Assembly: GCA_963814955.1 (NCBI GenBank)
Contig: CAWFEX010000007.1
Span: 62,001 to 126,000, forward strand
Direction: 5' to 3'
From: DATCJA01 sp963814955
GTDB lineage: Bacteria; Acidobacteriota; Vicinamibacteria; Vicinamibacterales; UBA2999
Length of the DNA: 64,000 nt
Numbering within the stretch: position 1 is the stretch's first letter; every line of letters starts with the position of its first letter. The notes under the pieces are model-generated. The model was given only the letters and a program-made list of their open reading frames with translations, ran no database searches and was not told the origin of the DNA. The position numbers and the translations under genes are program-made. This document shows, piece after piece, positions 1 to 8,900 of this stretch.

Positions 1-249
1 CACGGACGCGGGAAGCGGCGGCGCCATGCGCTGACCTGCGAGAAAGCCGGCCACGAACCCGGCGAGCAGTCCAATCACCAGCAGCCCGGCGGCGATAGCT
101 CGTCCCGACGATGACGAGGTGAGCGGCTCGGGTGGCTCGGGTGGCTCGACGTCGGGCTCCACTTTGGGAGCGTGCAGTGGCAGATCGATCTCGGGCGCTG
201 GCTCGGTCGAATCACCACGCGCATCGAACTGGAAACCGTCCCGGGTCAG
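1..249 (-). CDS. Partial single-pass membrane protein with acidic, proline-rich N-terminus
   Basis: The minus strand is open from about 249 to the window edge, so the C-terminal part is missing. The readable protein begins with an acidic, Pro-rich cytoplasmic-like stretch (EPDVEPPEPPEPL), then a hydrophobic segment (AIAAGLLVIGLLAGFVAGF) that looks like one transmembrane helix. No ATG, GTG or TTG lies at the head of this frame. A GAGGAG ribosome-binding sequence sits 8 bases before a CTG at 249, so the start is uncertain, and an upstream frameshift as seen elsewhere in the window is possible. Family not recognised. Confidence 0.4.
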   Translation of the reverse strand, partial: MTRDGFQFDARGDSTEPAPEIDLPLHAPKVEPDVEPPEPPEPLTSSSSGRAIAAGLLVIGLLAGFVAGFLAGQRMAPPLPASV

Positions 250-408
250 TGGCGGAACTCCTCGAGTGGAAAACTCACCCGGCGCGCGGGGGAAGGCGTG
301 ACAAGGTACGCGGATCGTAACATGTGAACTCGAGCCTCACCAGTCACGCGCCTCCTGCTTCGTCGTTTCCTTGACACTCCGCGCAACGCTCTGCGACAGT
401 ACCGTCCG

Positions 409-1972
409 GTGATCCCGCAAACAGCGGGTAGAGCGACCCGTCTTCCCGTCGAGATTCGCCGCTTCCCGTGGATCAAGCGCCTCGCCGCCGATTACGCGTT
501 CGACTACGCGCGTGTCGCCGAGTTTTTTGCCGGGAACCCGGCAGACTCTCGACGCGTGGAAAGAAGCGATCGGGCGCACCCAGAGCTATCAGCGCAACCG
601 TAACGCCATCGCCGACGTCGTTCAGGCACAGCAGCGCCACCGCAGCGCGCCGCCCGACGCGATTGCGGCCGCCGCCAAACTTCGCGACGCCAAGACCGTC
701 GCCGTCGTCACCGGACAACAGGCGGGACTCTTCGGAGGTCCGCTGTTCACGCTGCTCAAGGCCGTCACCGCCATCCAGCTGGCTGAACGCGTGTCGAAGG
801 ACCACGGCGTGCCAGCCGTTGCGGTCTTCTGGATCGATGCAGAGGACCACGACTGGGATGAGGTCAGGTCGTGCGGCGTGCTGGACAACGACCTGACCTT
901 CACCGACGTGACAATCGGAACACCTCCGGGAGCCGGTCACGAACCAGTGGCGCGCGTGCGGCTCGACGAGTCGGTGCCTGGCGCGATCGAGGAGCTGGCG
1001 ACGGTCATGCCGCCGACCGAGTTCACGACGGGCTTGATCGAAAGCCTGCGCGGCACGTACGCACCAGGTTCCGGCATGGTGGACGCCTTTGGTCGATGGC
1101 TGGAATCGATTCTCGGTCCGCGCGGGTTGATCGTGTTCGACTCGTCTGACCCCGCGGCCAAACCACTGGCGGCGCCGGTCCTCGCCCGCGAGATCGCCCA
1201 GGCTGGCACCGCAGCGCGACTGGCAGCCGCGGCGGGGGCAAAGCTGGCGGCGCGTGGTTATCACGTGCAGGTGACACCGCAAGAGGATCACGCGGCCGTC
1301 TTCCACCTGGATGGCTCGCGGGCGCCTATCCTCGTCGCCGACGCGCCGACGTGGCTGGACCGCGTGCAGTCGCAGCCGGCTGAATTCAGTCCCAACGTGC
1401 TGCTGCGGCCGGTCGTCCAGGATGCGCTGTTTCCGACGGTCGGCTACGTGGCCGGACCGAACGAGCTTGCCTACCTGGCTCAGCTTCGTCCGGTGTACGA
1501 CGCCTTCGGTGTACCGATGCCGCTCATGCATCAGCGCGCCACGGCGACGATTGTGGACGCCAACGCCATGCGGTTCCTGTCGCGCCATGACCTCCGGCTG
1601 GAGTCGCTGCGGCCGCAGGACGAGGGAGCGCTCAATCAGCTGCTCGAGGCCCAGATTCCGCCTGCCGTCACCACATCGATGGACGAAGCGGTGCGCGCGG
1701 TCAACGAGCGGATGGAGACGCTGGTCCGGTCCCTGGTTCAGCTCGACGCCACGCTCGAGGGCGCGGCGCGCTCGGCGTCGGGGCGCATGCAGGACGACCT
1801 GAAGAAGCTGCACGCCAAGATCGTTCAGGCCATGAAGCGCAAGGATGAAACGGTGCGCCGGCAGTTCAAAAGTGCGCAGGCGCAGGCATTTCCGGGCGGA
1901 AACCCGCAGGAGCGGGCGCTTGGATTCGTGTACTTTCTGAATAGTACGGTCCCGGTCTCGTCGATAGATTGA
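409..1972 (+). CDS. bshC: BshC, bacillithiol biosynthesis cysteine-adding enzyme (apparent frameshift)
   Basis: BshC adds cysteine to glucosaminyl-malate in the last step of bacillithiol synthesis. The family signature VVTGQQAGLFGGPLFT lies near residue 105, followed by the core motif FWIDAEDHDWDEV and a C-terminal coiled-coil region. The N-terminal part typical of the family (LPVEIRRFPWIKRLAADYA) is read in the frame starting at GTG 409. The rest is in the frame that is open from 512. The two join near 525-545, around the runs of T and C in gagttttttgccgggaaccc. Removing one base gives about 520 residues, close to the usual BshC length. An annotation starting at GTG 512 would lose about 34 conserved residues. 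Function is confident; whether the shift is real is not. Confidence 0.85.
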
Positions 1973-2018
1973 TAGACGAGTTGCCGCTGGATCAGGGCAC
2001 TCACTGGGTGATGGCCAT

Positions 2019-4301
2019 TTGAAGCGCACCGCGAAGAAACGGCCCGTATGGGCCCGACATGCCCTCCTCGGTGCCGGCATCCTCTCCCTCGTTTTCGCTG
2101 CGACGCTCGCGTATTACTACATCTCGTTTTCACGGCTCATCGACGCGCGGCTTCACGGCGAGCGCGAACGCACATTGCCGCGCGTGTACGCGCGACCGGT
2201 CGTCCTCTGGCGCGGCCAGGCGCTGTCGCGCCAGGATCTGATCGCGCGACTCAACGACCTTGGTTACGCTCAGCGGACCCGGTCGGTGGCGCCCGGGGAG
2301 TTCGCACTCGAGCGCGACGCCATTACGGTCAAGCCGCGTTCGAGCGACATTGGCGATGCGGTCGTCCGGGTCTCGTTCGGAAGCGGCATCAGGCGCATCG
2401 AGGTCGGGCGCAACCAGCGCAACTCCGTTCAGCTCGACGCCCCGCTGCTGACGGCGCTGATGAGCAGCGGCGGGCGGGAGAAGAGCCGGAACGTGCCGCT
2501 GTCCGCCATCCCGATGAACGTGCAGCAGGCAGTGCTCGCCATCGAAGACCAGGGCTTCTACTCGCATCCCGGCATCAATCCAATCCGCATTGCCGCAGCC
2601 GCCGTCGCCAACGTGTTTGGCGACAATCCCAACCTGGTCGGATACAGCACGATTACGCAGCAGCTCTCGCGCATGTTTTTCCTGTCCAACGAATTCAATG
2701 CGGAGCTGTCGGCTGGCGAGCGGTCATACGGCCGCAAGCTGCGCGAGGCGCTCATGTCGCTTGTCCTCGAGCGGCATGCGTCCAAGGACGAAATCCTCGA
2801 GCTGTATCTGAACGACATCTACCTCGGCCAGCGAGGATCGTTCGCTATTCACGGCGTCGCCGAGGCGGCGCGCCTGTTTTTCGGCAAGGACATCGCAAAT
2901 ATCTCGCTGAGCGAATCAGCGCTCATTGCCGGCGTCATCCAGAGTCCGGCAACGCGGTCGCCGTTTGCGCGTCCTGAACGGGCGATCGAACGCCGCAACG
3001 TCGTGCTGCAGGCGATGGCCGACGAGGGATACATCACGCGCGAGACAGCGGATCGTGCGTCGAGTGAAAAACTGCAGGTGGTGGCGCGCGCCGTCGACAA
3101 CGAAGCGCCCTACTTCGTCGACATGGTGAGCGAGCAGGTCGCCCAGGCATTTCCCGGACTCACCGCCGAGACGGGTCAGGTCGACGTCTTCACCACGCTC
3201 GACCTCAACCTTCAGCGCACCGCGCTCGAGGCCGTTCGCGGCGGGCTGGCCAACGTCGACCGTCTGCTCGCCCGACGAAATCCTCCACAACCTGTGCAGG
3301 CGGCGCTCATCGCCGTGGATCCGCGCACCGGCGAGATCCTCGCGATGGTCGGCGGCCGCTCGTACAACGAGTCACAGTTCAACCGGGCGTCCACCGCACG
3401 CCGTCAGCCCGGATCGGTCTTCAAGCCGTTCGTGTACCTCGCGGCGTTCGAGCGCGCCGCCGAGGAAGGCCGCACCGATTTCACGCCGGCCGCAATGACC
3501 ATCGACGAACCGTCCACATTCGCATTCGACGATCAGGTCTGGGAACCGCGCAACTACGACGAATACGACGGCGAGATCACCTGGCGGCGGGCGCTCGCGA
3601 TGTCGCGGAATCTGGGCACGATTCACGTTGGCGAAGCGGTCGGATTCGATCGCGTGGCCGCGCTGTGGCGCCGGGTCGGCGTCGGCACGGCCCCCAAGGC
3701 GGTGCCGGCCATCACGCTGGGCGTCTTCGAGCTGACGCCGCTTGAAGTGGCGGAGGCCTACACGATGTTTGTCAACGAGGGCAATGTCCGTCCCCTCGTC
3801 ACCATCCAGCATGTCCGGTCTGCCAGAGGGGACATACGTCCGAAAGCGCCTGAACTGCGACGGGCGGCGCGTGCCGATACGACATTTCTCGTCACCAGCA
3901 TGCTGCGCAGCGTGCTCAACGAGGGAACGGCCGCGAGCGCGCGCGCGGCCGGATTCGCGCTCGACGCCGCTGGCAAGACCGGCACGACCAACGATCAGCG
4001 CGATGCGTGGTTCGTCGGCTTCACGCCGGAGCTGCTGGCGGTCATCTGGGTGGGGTTCGACAACAATAAGCCGATGTCGCTGACGGGCACCCAGGCCGCG
4101 CTCCCGATCTGGACGCAGTTCATGAAGACGGCGCTGGCAGGGCGGGCGAGCGTTGCCTTCGAAGCCCCGGGCGGCATCACGTTCGCCGACATCGATCGCG
4201 ACACCGGCAAGCTGGCCCTCCCCGGTTGCCCGCGCGTGTACAACGAATCGTTCCTGTCGGGCACCGAGCCCACCGAATACTGCGAATTGCATCGCTGGTA
4301 A
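2019..4301 (+). CDS. Class A penicillin-binding protein (bifunctional transglycosylase/transpeptidase, PBP1B-like)
   Basis: This enzyme polymerises lipid II into glycan strands and cross-links the peptides. Its 760 residues show a short cytoplasmic tail and one N-terminal membrane helix (about residues 13-34), a small region resembling UB2H of PBP1B, and then the GT51 transglycosylase with AIEDQGFYSHPGIN near 174 and ITQQLSRMFF near 212. The transpeptidase follows with S466-x-x-K469 (PGSVFKP), S529-R-N531 and K653-T-G. All catalytic motifs are intact. The start is TTG 2019; no ATG is better placed. It stands alone between bshC and a convergent orphan gene. UB2H assignment is inferred from position and the RVYARP-type lead-in; mrcB would be the closest symbol. 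Confidence 0.92.
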   Translation: MKRTAKKRPVWARHALLGAGILSLVFAATLAYYYISFSRLIDARLHGERERTLPRVYARPVVLWRGQALSRQDLIARLNDLGYAQRTRSVAPGEFALERDAITVKPRSSDIGDAVVRVSFGSGIRRIEVGRNQRNSVQLDAPLLTALMSSGGREKSRNVPLSAIPMNVQQAVLAIEDQGFYSHPGINPIRIAAAAVANVFGDNPNLVGYSTITQQLSRMFFLSNEFNAELSAGERSYGRKLREALMSLVLERHASKDEILELYLNDIYLGQRGSFAIHGVAEAARLFFGKDIANISLSESALIAGVIQSPATRSPFARPERAIERRNVVLQAMADEGYITRETADRASSEKLQVVARAVDNEAPYFVDMVSEQVAQAFPGLTAETGQVDVFTTLDLNLQRTALEAVRGGLANVDRLLARRNPPQPVQAALIAVDPRTGEILAMVGGRSYNESQFNRASTARRQPGSVFKPFVYLAAFERAAEEGRTDFTPAAMTIDEPSTFAFDDQVWEPRNYDEYDGEITWRRALAMSRNLGTIHVGEAVGFDRVAALWRRVGVGTAPKAVPAITLGVFELTPLEVAEAYTMFVNEGNVRPLVTIQHVRSARGDIRPKAPELRRAARADTTFLVTSMLRSVLNEGTAASARAAGFALDAAGKTGTTNDQRDAWFVGFTPELLAVIWVGFDNNKPMSLTGTQAALPIWTQFMKTALAGRASVAFEAPGGITFADIDRDTGKLALPGCPRVYNESFLSGTEPTEYCELHRW

Positions 4302-4455
4302 CAAGCACCCAGTCGTTCACACTTCTTGGTTCCCCGCCTTTGCGAGGCGGATTTCGATCGTCGCTACGGCGAGGCCGCGCCGTAGCTCGCCGGAACGATG
4401 TGCGAGCGGAGGCGGGTCCGTTCTCGGTTCCGCGACGCAGCCGACCAACAGGTTT

Positions 4456-4791
4456 TCATTCAATGTCTAACCCGGCTTGCTTAAGATTCGCGCGGAGTTG
4501 TCGCAATTCAGCGGATACAGTCCGCAGTTCAGTAAAAAGGCTATTGATCTGATCCGCCGTCGGGTAAGGCTGTACAGCGGCGAGATCGTCTCTGCTTGAG
4601 TACTCGCCTCGTCTGGTATCCCCATCAAAGAACGCCTGGACGGGATACACAGTTTCCAACCCGCGCCCGATGCTGGTTAATCTCTTCCCGATTCCTTCGG
4701 CTTCAGACATCAACGCGACGCGACGTTTCTTTGCTTCAGAGAAGCGCGTTATCAAGCGCCCGAGCGCGGCATTCTGATCTTCTTCGGTCAT
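4456..4791 (-). CDS. Hypothetical protein with predicted coiled coil
   Basis: This 111-residue protein begins at ATG 4791. It is rich in Glu, Lys, Arg, Leu and Ala, with two helical stretches likely to form coiled coils (about residues 5-45 and 80-108) around a central segment holding VYPVQAFFDGD. It has no signal peptide, membrane helix or cysteine. The DNA is visibly less GC-rich than its neighbours and the gene is flanked by 150 bases of spacer on its 3' side, which may mean recent acquisition. No family recognised. Codon structure and an ATG start support a real gene. Confidence 0.55.
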   Translation of the reverse strand: MTEEDQNAALGRLITRFSEAKKRRVALMSEAEGIGKRLTSIGRGLETVYPVQAFFDGDTRRGEYSSRDDLAAVQPYPTADQINSLFTELRTVSAELRQLRANLKQAGLDIE

Positions 4792-4914
4792 GAAATATGG
4801 TCCGGCAACAAACCCCGGTAATTATGCTCCCCACTCGCGACAAACGCGATGCCAGAAGCCCGAAGGGCCAAAATCAAACTTGACCACTACCTTAGAAGGG
4901 TGAACGCCAGAGTC

Positions 4915-4920
4915 TATAAT
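4915..4920 (+). promoter_or_regulatory. -10 box (TATAAT) of xdhC, probable leaderless start
   Basis: A perfect TATAAT ends 6 bases before the ATG at 4927, so transcription would begin at or next to the start codon. No Shine-Dalgarno site fits in between. The -35 region is weak (ttagaa at 4892-4897, 17 bases upstream). Confidence 0.55.
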
Positions 4921-4926
4921 CGAGCC

Positions 4927-5763
4927 ATGAACCAGGAGGTCTTCTCCGCCCTCAACGACGCCCTGCAGAAAGGCGACGAAGTGGCGCTCGTCACCATCGT
5001 CGCCTCGACCGGGTCCACGCCGCAGCGCGTCGGCGCCAAAATGCTCGTGTACGCTGATGGGCGCACCGTGGGGACGATCGGCGGAGGCTGCTACGAAAAC
5101 GAGGCGTTCTGGAAGGCGCGCGAAGCCATCAAGAGCCGCAAGCCGATCAAGCTGAAATTCGACCTCAACGACGATTTCGCGCAGGAAACCGGTCTCGTGT
5201 GCGGAGGCCAGATGGAGGTGTTCGTGGAACCCGTCGAGCCGTCGCCGGAGCTGTATGTGTTGGGCGCCGGTCACGTCGGCTACTTCGTCGCCAGGCTGGC
5301 GCACGAGGTCGGCTTCCACGTGCACGTCATCGACGACCGCGAGAAGTTCGCAAACACCGAGCGGTTCGGTGAAGACATCGAGGTCGTCGTCGACGACATC
5401 CCGACGTGGCTCGAGAAAACCCAGCTTCCGCCCACCGCGTACACCGTCATTGTGACCCGGGGTCATACCCACGACCTCGACGCCATGCGGGGGATTGCAA
5501 CGCGGCCGCTGCGCTATCGCGGCCTCATAGGCAGCAAGGCGAAGGTCAAACGCATCTTCGACGCACTCATCGAGGACGGAGTCGCTGCCGAAGCGCTCCA
5601 GGGCATCCACGCGCCGATCGGTCTCGACATCGGCGCTATCACTCCTCAGGAAATCGCCGTCAGCATCGTCGCCGAGCTCATTGCCGTCAAGCACGGCAGG
5701 ATCAGTGAACCGAACGTCGCCGCCGTCAGCATGCGTTGGGACGGCGCACTCGCGAAGCATTAA
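4927..5763 (+). CDS. XdhC/CoxI family protein (molybdenum-cofactor insertion factor type)
   Basis: Members of this family handle molybdenum cofactor for xanthine or CO dehydrogenases, or act as related NAD(P)-binding accessory proteins. The 278 residues show the XdhC/CoxI N-terminal domain (ASTGSTPQRVGAKML near 27-41, GTIGGGCYE near 51-60). A C-terminal Rossmann domain follows, with VLGAGHVGYFVARLA near 111 and RGLIGSKAK near 205. I chose ATG 4927 because it sits right behind a perfect -10 box; an upstream in-frame extension to 4849 lacks family similarity. No molybdoenzyme genes are nearby, so its client is unknown. Confidence 0.85.
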   Translation: MNQEVFSALNDALQKGDEVALVTIVASTGSTPQRVGAKMLVYADGRTVGTIGGGCYENEAFWKAREAIKSRKPIKLKFDLNDDFAQETGLVCGGQMEVFVEPVEPSPELYVLGAGHVGYFVARLAHEVGFHVHVIDDREKFANTERFGEDIEVVVDDIPTWLEKTQLPPTAYTVIVTRGHTHDLDAMRGIATRPLRYRGLIGSKAKVKRIFDALIEDGVAAEALQGIHAPIGLDIGAITPQEIAVSIVAELIAVKHGRISEPNVAAVSMRWDGALAKH

Positions 5764-5764
5764 G

Positions 5765-7240
5765 TTGAAGCGCCTCGCCCTCGCGCTGGCGATCCTCACT
5801 GCCATTCTCGGAATACGTTTCGGCACCTTTACCGCCGGCGGCGCCGACTCGTACGGCTACGTGAGTCAGGCCGACCTGTGGCTGCAGCGGACCCTGATCA
5901 TCGACGAGCCGCTTGCCGACGAAGCACCGTGGCAGAACGCCAACTGGACCCTGACGCCGTTTGGCTACCGCCCCGGCGACCGCCGCGGAACGATGGTGCC
6001 GACGTATTCGCCGGGGCTTCCCATGGTGATGGCGGTGTTCAAAGCTGTGGCGGGGCCGAGCGCCGTCTTTTATGTCGTGCCCCTGCTTGGTGCGCTGACC
6101 GTGTGGCTCACGTTCGTGATCGGCGCGCGCCTCGGCGGACCCGCCGCTGGTGTCGTGGCAGCCGCGGCGCTTCTCGTCAGCCCGCCGTTCCTGTTCCAGC
6201 TGATGTGGCCGATGAGCGACGTGCCTGCAACCGCCTGGTGGCTGGTGTCGGTTGTCCTTGTCCTTCGCGGGAGCACGGGCCACCTCGTTGCGGCCGGTCT
6301 GACGGCCGCGCTTGCGATTCTCACGCGGCCGAACCTCGCCCTTCTTGTGCTGCCTCTTCTGGCGTTCGTGATCAGCCGCCCCAGCCCGTTCCGCGAACGA
6401 TTCTGGAAAGGCGCCGCGTTCACGCTGGCGATGCTGCCGGGACCGATTACGGTTGCCTTAATCAACCGGCACTTGTACGAATCAGCGTTTTATTCGGGGT
6501 ACGGCACATTCTCGACGATTTACGCAGCCCAACACCTGCTGCCGAACCTCGTGAATTTTGCCGCCTGGGTTCTGGTGCAGACGCCGTTCATTGTTCTCAG
6601 TCTCGCTGCACCCGTTCTGTTGCGCCGACGCAGTGACGAGAGCACTCGAGCCGTTACGGAGCTCGCGCTCGGAATGGCAGCAGTTGTGTTGATCTCGTAT
6701 CTCTGGTACACGCCGTTCAACGACTGGACTTATCTTCGTTTCCTGCTGCCAGCTTTTCCAGCGATGCTCGCGCTCGCAGCAAGTGTGGTTGTGTTGATGG
6801 TACCCGCCGCGCCTCGACCGCGCGCCCTCGCTCTGACGACGTTGGTCGCGACGCTTGCGATCTGGGGCGCATGGGCCGGCCGGATCGCGTTTCAAGTGCA
6901 GACGGACGAGGCCCGCTACGTCGTCGCGGGCCGCTTTGCCGCCGCGCTGCCCGACAATGCGGTGATTCTGACCAATCAGCACAGCGGGAGCCTTCGCTAC
7001 TATGCCAACCGGATTACGATGCGGTTCGAATGGCTCGAGCCCGACGTGTACGTGACGGCGCTCGAGTACCTGCAGCAGCTCGGGCGGCCGGTGTATGTGG
7101 TGCTCGACGACTGGGAGAGAGACGTCTTCAGAGCCCGGTATACGCCGGTTGCCGACCTGTCGTGGCTCGATCGGCCGCCGCTGCTGCTGGCGGACCGCCG
7201 CGTGTACTTCTACGCCGTTCCTCCGCTCCAGAACCGCTGA
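5765..7240 (+). CDS. Multi-pass membrane protein, GT-C glycosyltransferase-like
   Basis: This 491-residue protein, starting at TTG 5765 immediately after the xdhC stop, has an N-terminal signal-anchor and about nine to eleven hydrophobic segments, ending in a soluble C-terminal domain. The early lumenal loop GGADSYGYVSQADLWL and the later TYSPGLPMVMAVF resemble the acidic first-loop region of GT-C glycosyltransferases (GT39/ArnT-like) that use polyprenyl-phosphate sugars. That activity is inferred from topology and the acidic residue. The longer reading frame upstream overlaps xdhC and is unlikely to be translated. It may be co-transcribed with xdhC, though I see no functional link. Confidence 0.65.
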   Translation: MKRLALALAILTAILGIRFGTFTAGGADSYGYVSQADLWLQRTLIIDEPLADEAPWQNANWTLTPFGYRPGDRRGTMVPTYSPGLPMVMAVFKAVAGPSAVFYVVPLLGALTVWLTFVIGARLGGPAAGVVAAAALLVSPPFLFQLMWPMSDVPATAWWLVSVVLVLRGSTGHLVAAGLTAALAILTRPNLALLVLPLLAFVISRPSPFRERFWKGAAFTLAMLPGPITVALINRHLYESAFYSGYGTFSTIYAAQHLLPNLVNFAAWVLVQTPFIVLSLAAPVLLRRRSDESTRAVTELALGMAAVVLISYLWYTPFNDWTYLRFLLPAFPAMLALAASVVVLMVPAAPRPRALALTTLVATLAIWGAWAGRIAFQVQTDEARYVVAGRFAAALPDNAVILTNQHSGSLRYYANRITMRFEWLEPDVYVTALEYLQQLGRPVYVVLDDWERDVFRARYTPVADLSWLDRPPLLLADRRVYFYAVPPLQNR

Positions 7241-7251
7241 GTACCCTGGGC

Positions 7252-7257
7252 TATAAT
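7252..7257 (+). promoter_or_regulatory. -10 box (TATAAT) upstream of hrcA
   Basis: A perfect TATAAT lies 29 bases before the hrcA ATG. A short hairpin (CCGCT/AGCGG, 7264-7276) follows in the leader. I could not find a CIRCE-type inverted repeat (TTAGCACTC-N9-GAGTGCTAA) here, so HrcA autoregulation is not visible. Confidence 0.5.
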
Positions 7258-7286
7258 GAAAAACCGCTCTAAGCGGCTGACAGGCA

Positions 7287-8336
7287 ATGGGTTCCTACGA
7301 ACTCTCCGAACGCACACGCCGGCTCCTGACGACGCTCGTCCGCGAACATATTGAGACCGGAGAGCCCGTCGCCTCCCAGTCGGTGGCCCGACGCAGCGGA
7401 CTGGGTGTGTCGTCGGCGACCGTCCGGAACATTCTGGTGCAGCTGGAAGAGGCCGATTACCTTCACCAGCCTCATCCGTCGGCCGGCCGTGTGCCCACCG
7501 ACCGCGCCTATCGCGTGTTCGTCGACGGGCTGCTGGAGAGCCCCAAGCAGATTCGGCGCTCGGCGGAGGTTGAAACGCGCCTTCGAAAGCAGGTTGAAGG
7601 GTCGGCGATGATCGACGATCTGTTCGCCAGCGCGTCGCATCTGGTCTCGCGCGCTGCGCGTCATGTCGGGTTCGCACTCTGCGGAAATCCGGCAGCGGTT
7701 CTTCAGCGGATCGAATTCGTGGCGCTTGGCGGATCGCGCGTCCTTGTTGTCGTGATTTCGCGCGGAAACCAGATCACGCAGAAGGTCGTCGATACGGGCG
7801 AAGAGCTTCGTCCCGACGATCTCGTGCACGCGGGAAACTACCTCAACACCGAGTTCGCAGGTCTGCCGCTCAACGAGGTCCGCGAGGCGGTGCTGGGACG
7901 GCTGCAGCAGGAACGCACCTTGTATGACGCGCTCCTGGCGCGCGCGCTCCGTCTGGCGCGCTCGACGCTCGCCGACATGCCCCGCCAGCATACGTTTTTC
8001 GTGGAAGGCGCTGCGTCGCTGCTCGGTGGCGACGCGCAGCCGGCGGTGTCGCTTGCCACGCTGCGCGCCCTGATCGAGCTGATGGAAGAGAAAGAGCGGA
8101 TGGTTCATCTGCTCAACCAGTACATCGACGGCCCGGGGCTTACAGTCGTGATCGGCGAAGAGCATGCCGCACCGCACCTCCGGCCGTTCAGCCTGATCGC
8201 CTCCACCGCAATCGACGGCACCAGCATCCGTACGGTTGGGGTAATTGGGCCCACGCGTATGAATTATTCGCGCGCGATTGCCGTGGTGGACGGCACCACT
8301 CAGGCCGTCTCGCGTGTCTTGAGCAAAACCGATTAG
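7287..8336 (+). CDS. hrcA: HrcA, heat-inducible transcription repressor
   Basis: HrcA represses heat-shock chaperone genes by binding CIRCE operators and is activated by GroEL. The 349-residue protein has the N-terminal winged helix typical of the family (LTTLVREHIETGEPVASQSV, then SSATVRNILVQLEEADYL and HPSAGRVPTDRAYR within the first 80 residues). The C-terminal effector domain ends with IGPTRMNYSRAIAVV near residue 320. It heads a run with grpE, dnaJ and prmA; the grpE region begins two bases after its stop. Length matches the family. Confidence 0.95.
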   Translation: MGSYELSERTRRLLTTLVREHIETGEPVASQSVARRSGLGVSSATVRNILVQLEEADYLHQPHPSAGRVPTDRAYRVFVDGLLESPKQIRRSAEVETRLRKQVEGSAMIDDLFASASHLVSRAARHVGFALCGNPAAVLQRIEFVALGGSRVLVVVISRGNQITQKVVDTGEELRPDDLVHAGNYLNTEFAGLPLNEVREAVLGRLQQERTLYDALLARALRLARSTLADMPRQHTFFVEGAASLLGGDAQPAVSLATLRALIELMEEKERMVHLLNQYIDGPGLTVVIGEEHAAPHLRPFSLIASTAIDGTSIRTVGVIGPTRMNYSRAIAVVDGTTQAVSRVLSKTD

Positions 8337-8399
8337 CAATGGCCAATCCCGAGGACGACGACGACATCAGGAACAGATCGACTAGCGCCGAAGCGGTGG

Positions 8400-8900
8400 A
8401 TGACTCGGCGGACGGCGTCCGCCGAGGCGCAAGAGGGTTCGACCGCGACAGCGGATGCGGTCGCGGAACTCAGGCGGGAGAGAGACGGCCTCCAGGACAG
8501 GATGCTGCGCCTTGCCGCCGAGTTCGACAACTACCGCAAGCGAGTGGACCGCGATCGGCGCGACCAGGCCGACGCCGCGGTCGCAGCGGCGGTCGAAGAT
8601 CTGCTCCCGGTCATCGACAACCTGGAGCGCGCACTCGAAGCGCCAGCCACGGGCGATGCGGACTCGTATCGTCAGGGTGTCGAGTTGATCTATCGCCAGA
8701 TGCTCGAGCTGCTTCGCCGGCGCGGCGTCACGGCGATCGAATCAGTCGGCACTGATTTCGATCCGCAGGTTCACCAGGCGGTGGCCCACGAAGCCAGCTC
8801 CGACCACCGCGAAGGCGAGGTCATGGAAGAACTTCGCCGCGGCTACAAGCTGGGCGATCGGCTGCTGAGGCCGGCAATGGTGAAGGTAGCGAAGGCGTGA
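8400..8900 (+). CDS. grpE: GrpE, nucleotide exchange factor for DnaK (N-terminus uncertain)
   Basis: GrpE drives ADP release from DnaK. The frame from ATG 8400 (166 residues) gives the coiled-coil dimerisation helix (AELRRERDGLQDRMLRLAAEFDNYRKR) and the C-terminal beta domain with VGTDFDPQVHQAV and GYKLGDRLLRPAMVKV, both diagnostic. A better-placed ATG at 8339, two bases after hrcA, opens with an acidic tail (MANPEDDDDIRNR) of the kind GrpE proteins have, but in another frame. Deleting one base near gtccgccgag (about 8418) would join the two. The true gene may therefore be 8339-8900 with a frameshift. The stop overlaps the dnaJ start. Confidence 0.88.
   Translation: MTRRTASAEAQEGSTATADAVAELRRERDGLQDRMLRLAAEFDNYRKRVDRDRRDQADAAVAAAVEDLLPVIDNLERALEAPATGDADSYRQGVELIYRQMLELLRRRGVTAIESVGTDFDPQVHQAVAHEASSDHREGEVMEELRRGYKLGDRLLRPAMVKVAKA

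Noticed and set aside
512..560. Programmed frameshifting in bshC at the T run
   Set aside because: The break resembles many others in the window, in genes never known to use frameshifting, and there is no stimulatory structure evident.
473..2080. A 535-codon antisense frame over bshC
   Set aside because: It has Arg/His-rich composition typical of GC-rich shadow frames and no recognisable motif; bshC on the other strand has clear family motifs.
4456..4480. GTCTAAC near 4466-4472 as part of an integron attC site
   Set aside because: The matching second core site and the inner inverted pairs of an attC are missing, and the bases encode the end of the orphan gene.
7240..7287. CIRCE operator before hrcA
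   Set aside because: Only a 5-bp hairpin (CCGCT/AGCGG) is present; the CIRCE consensus is not found.
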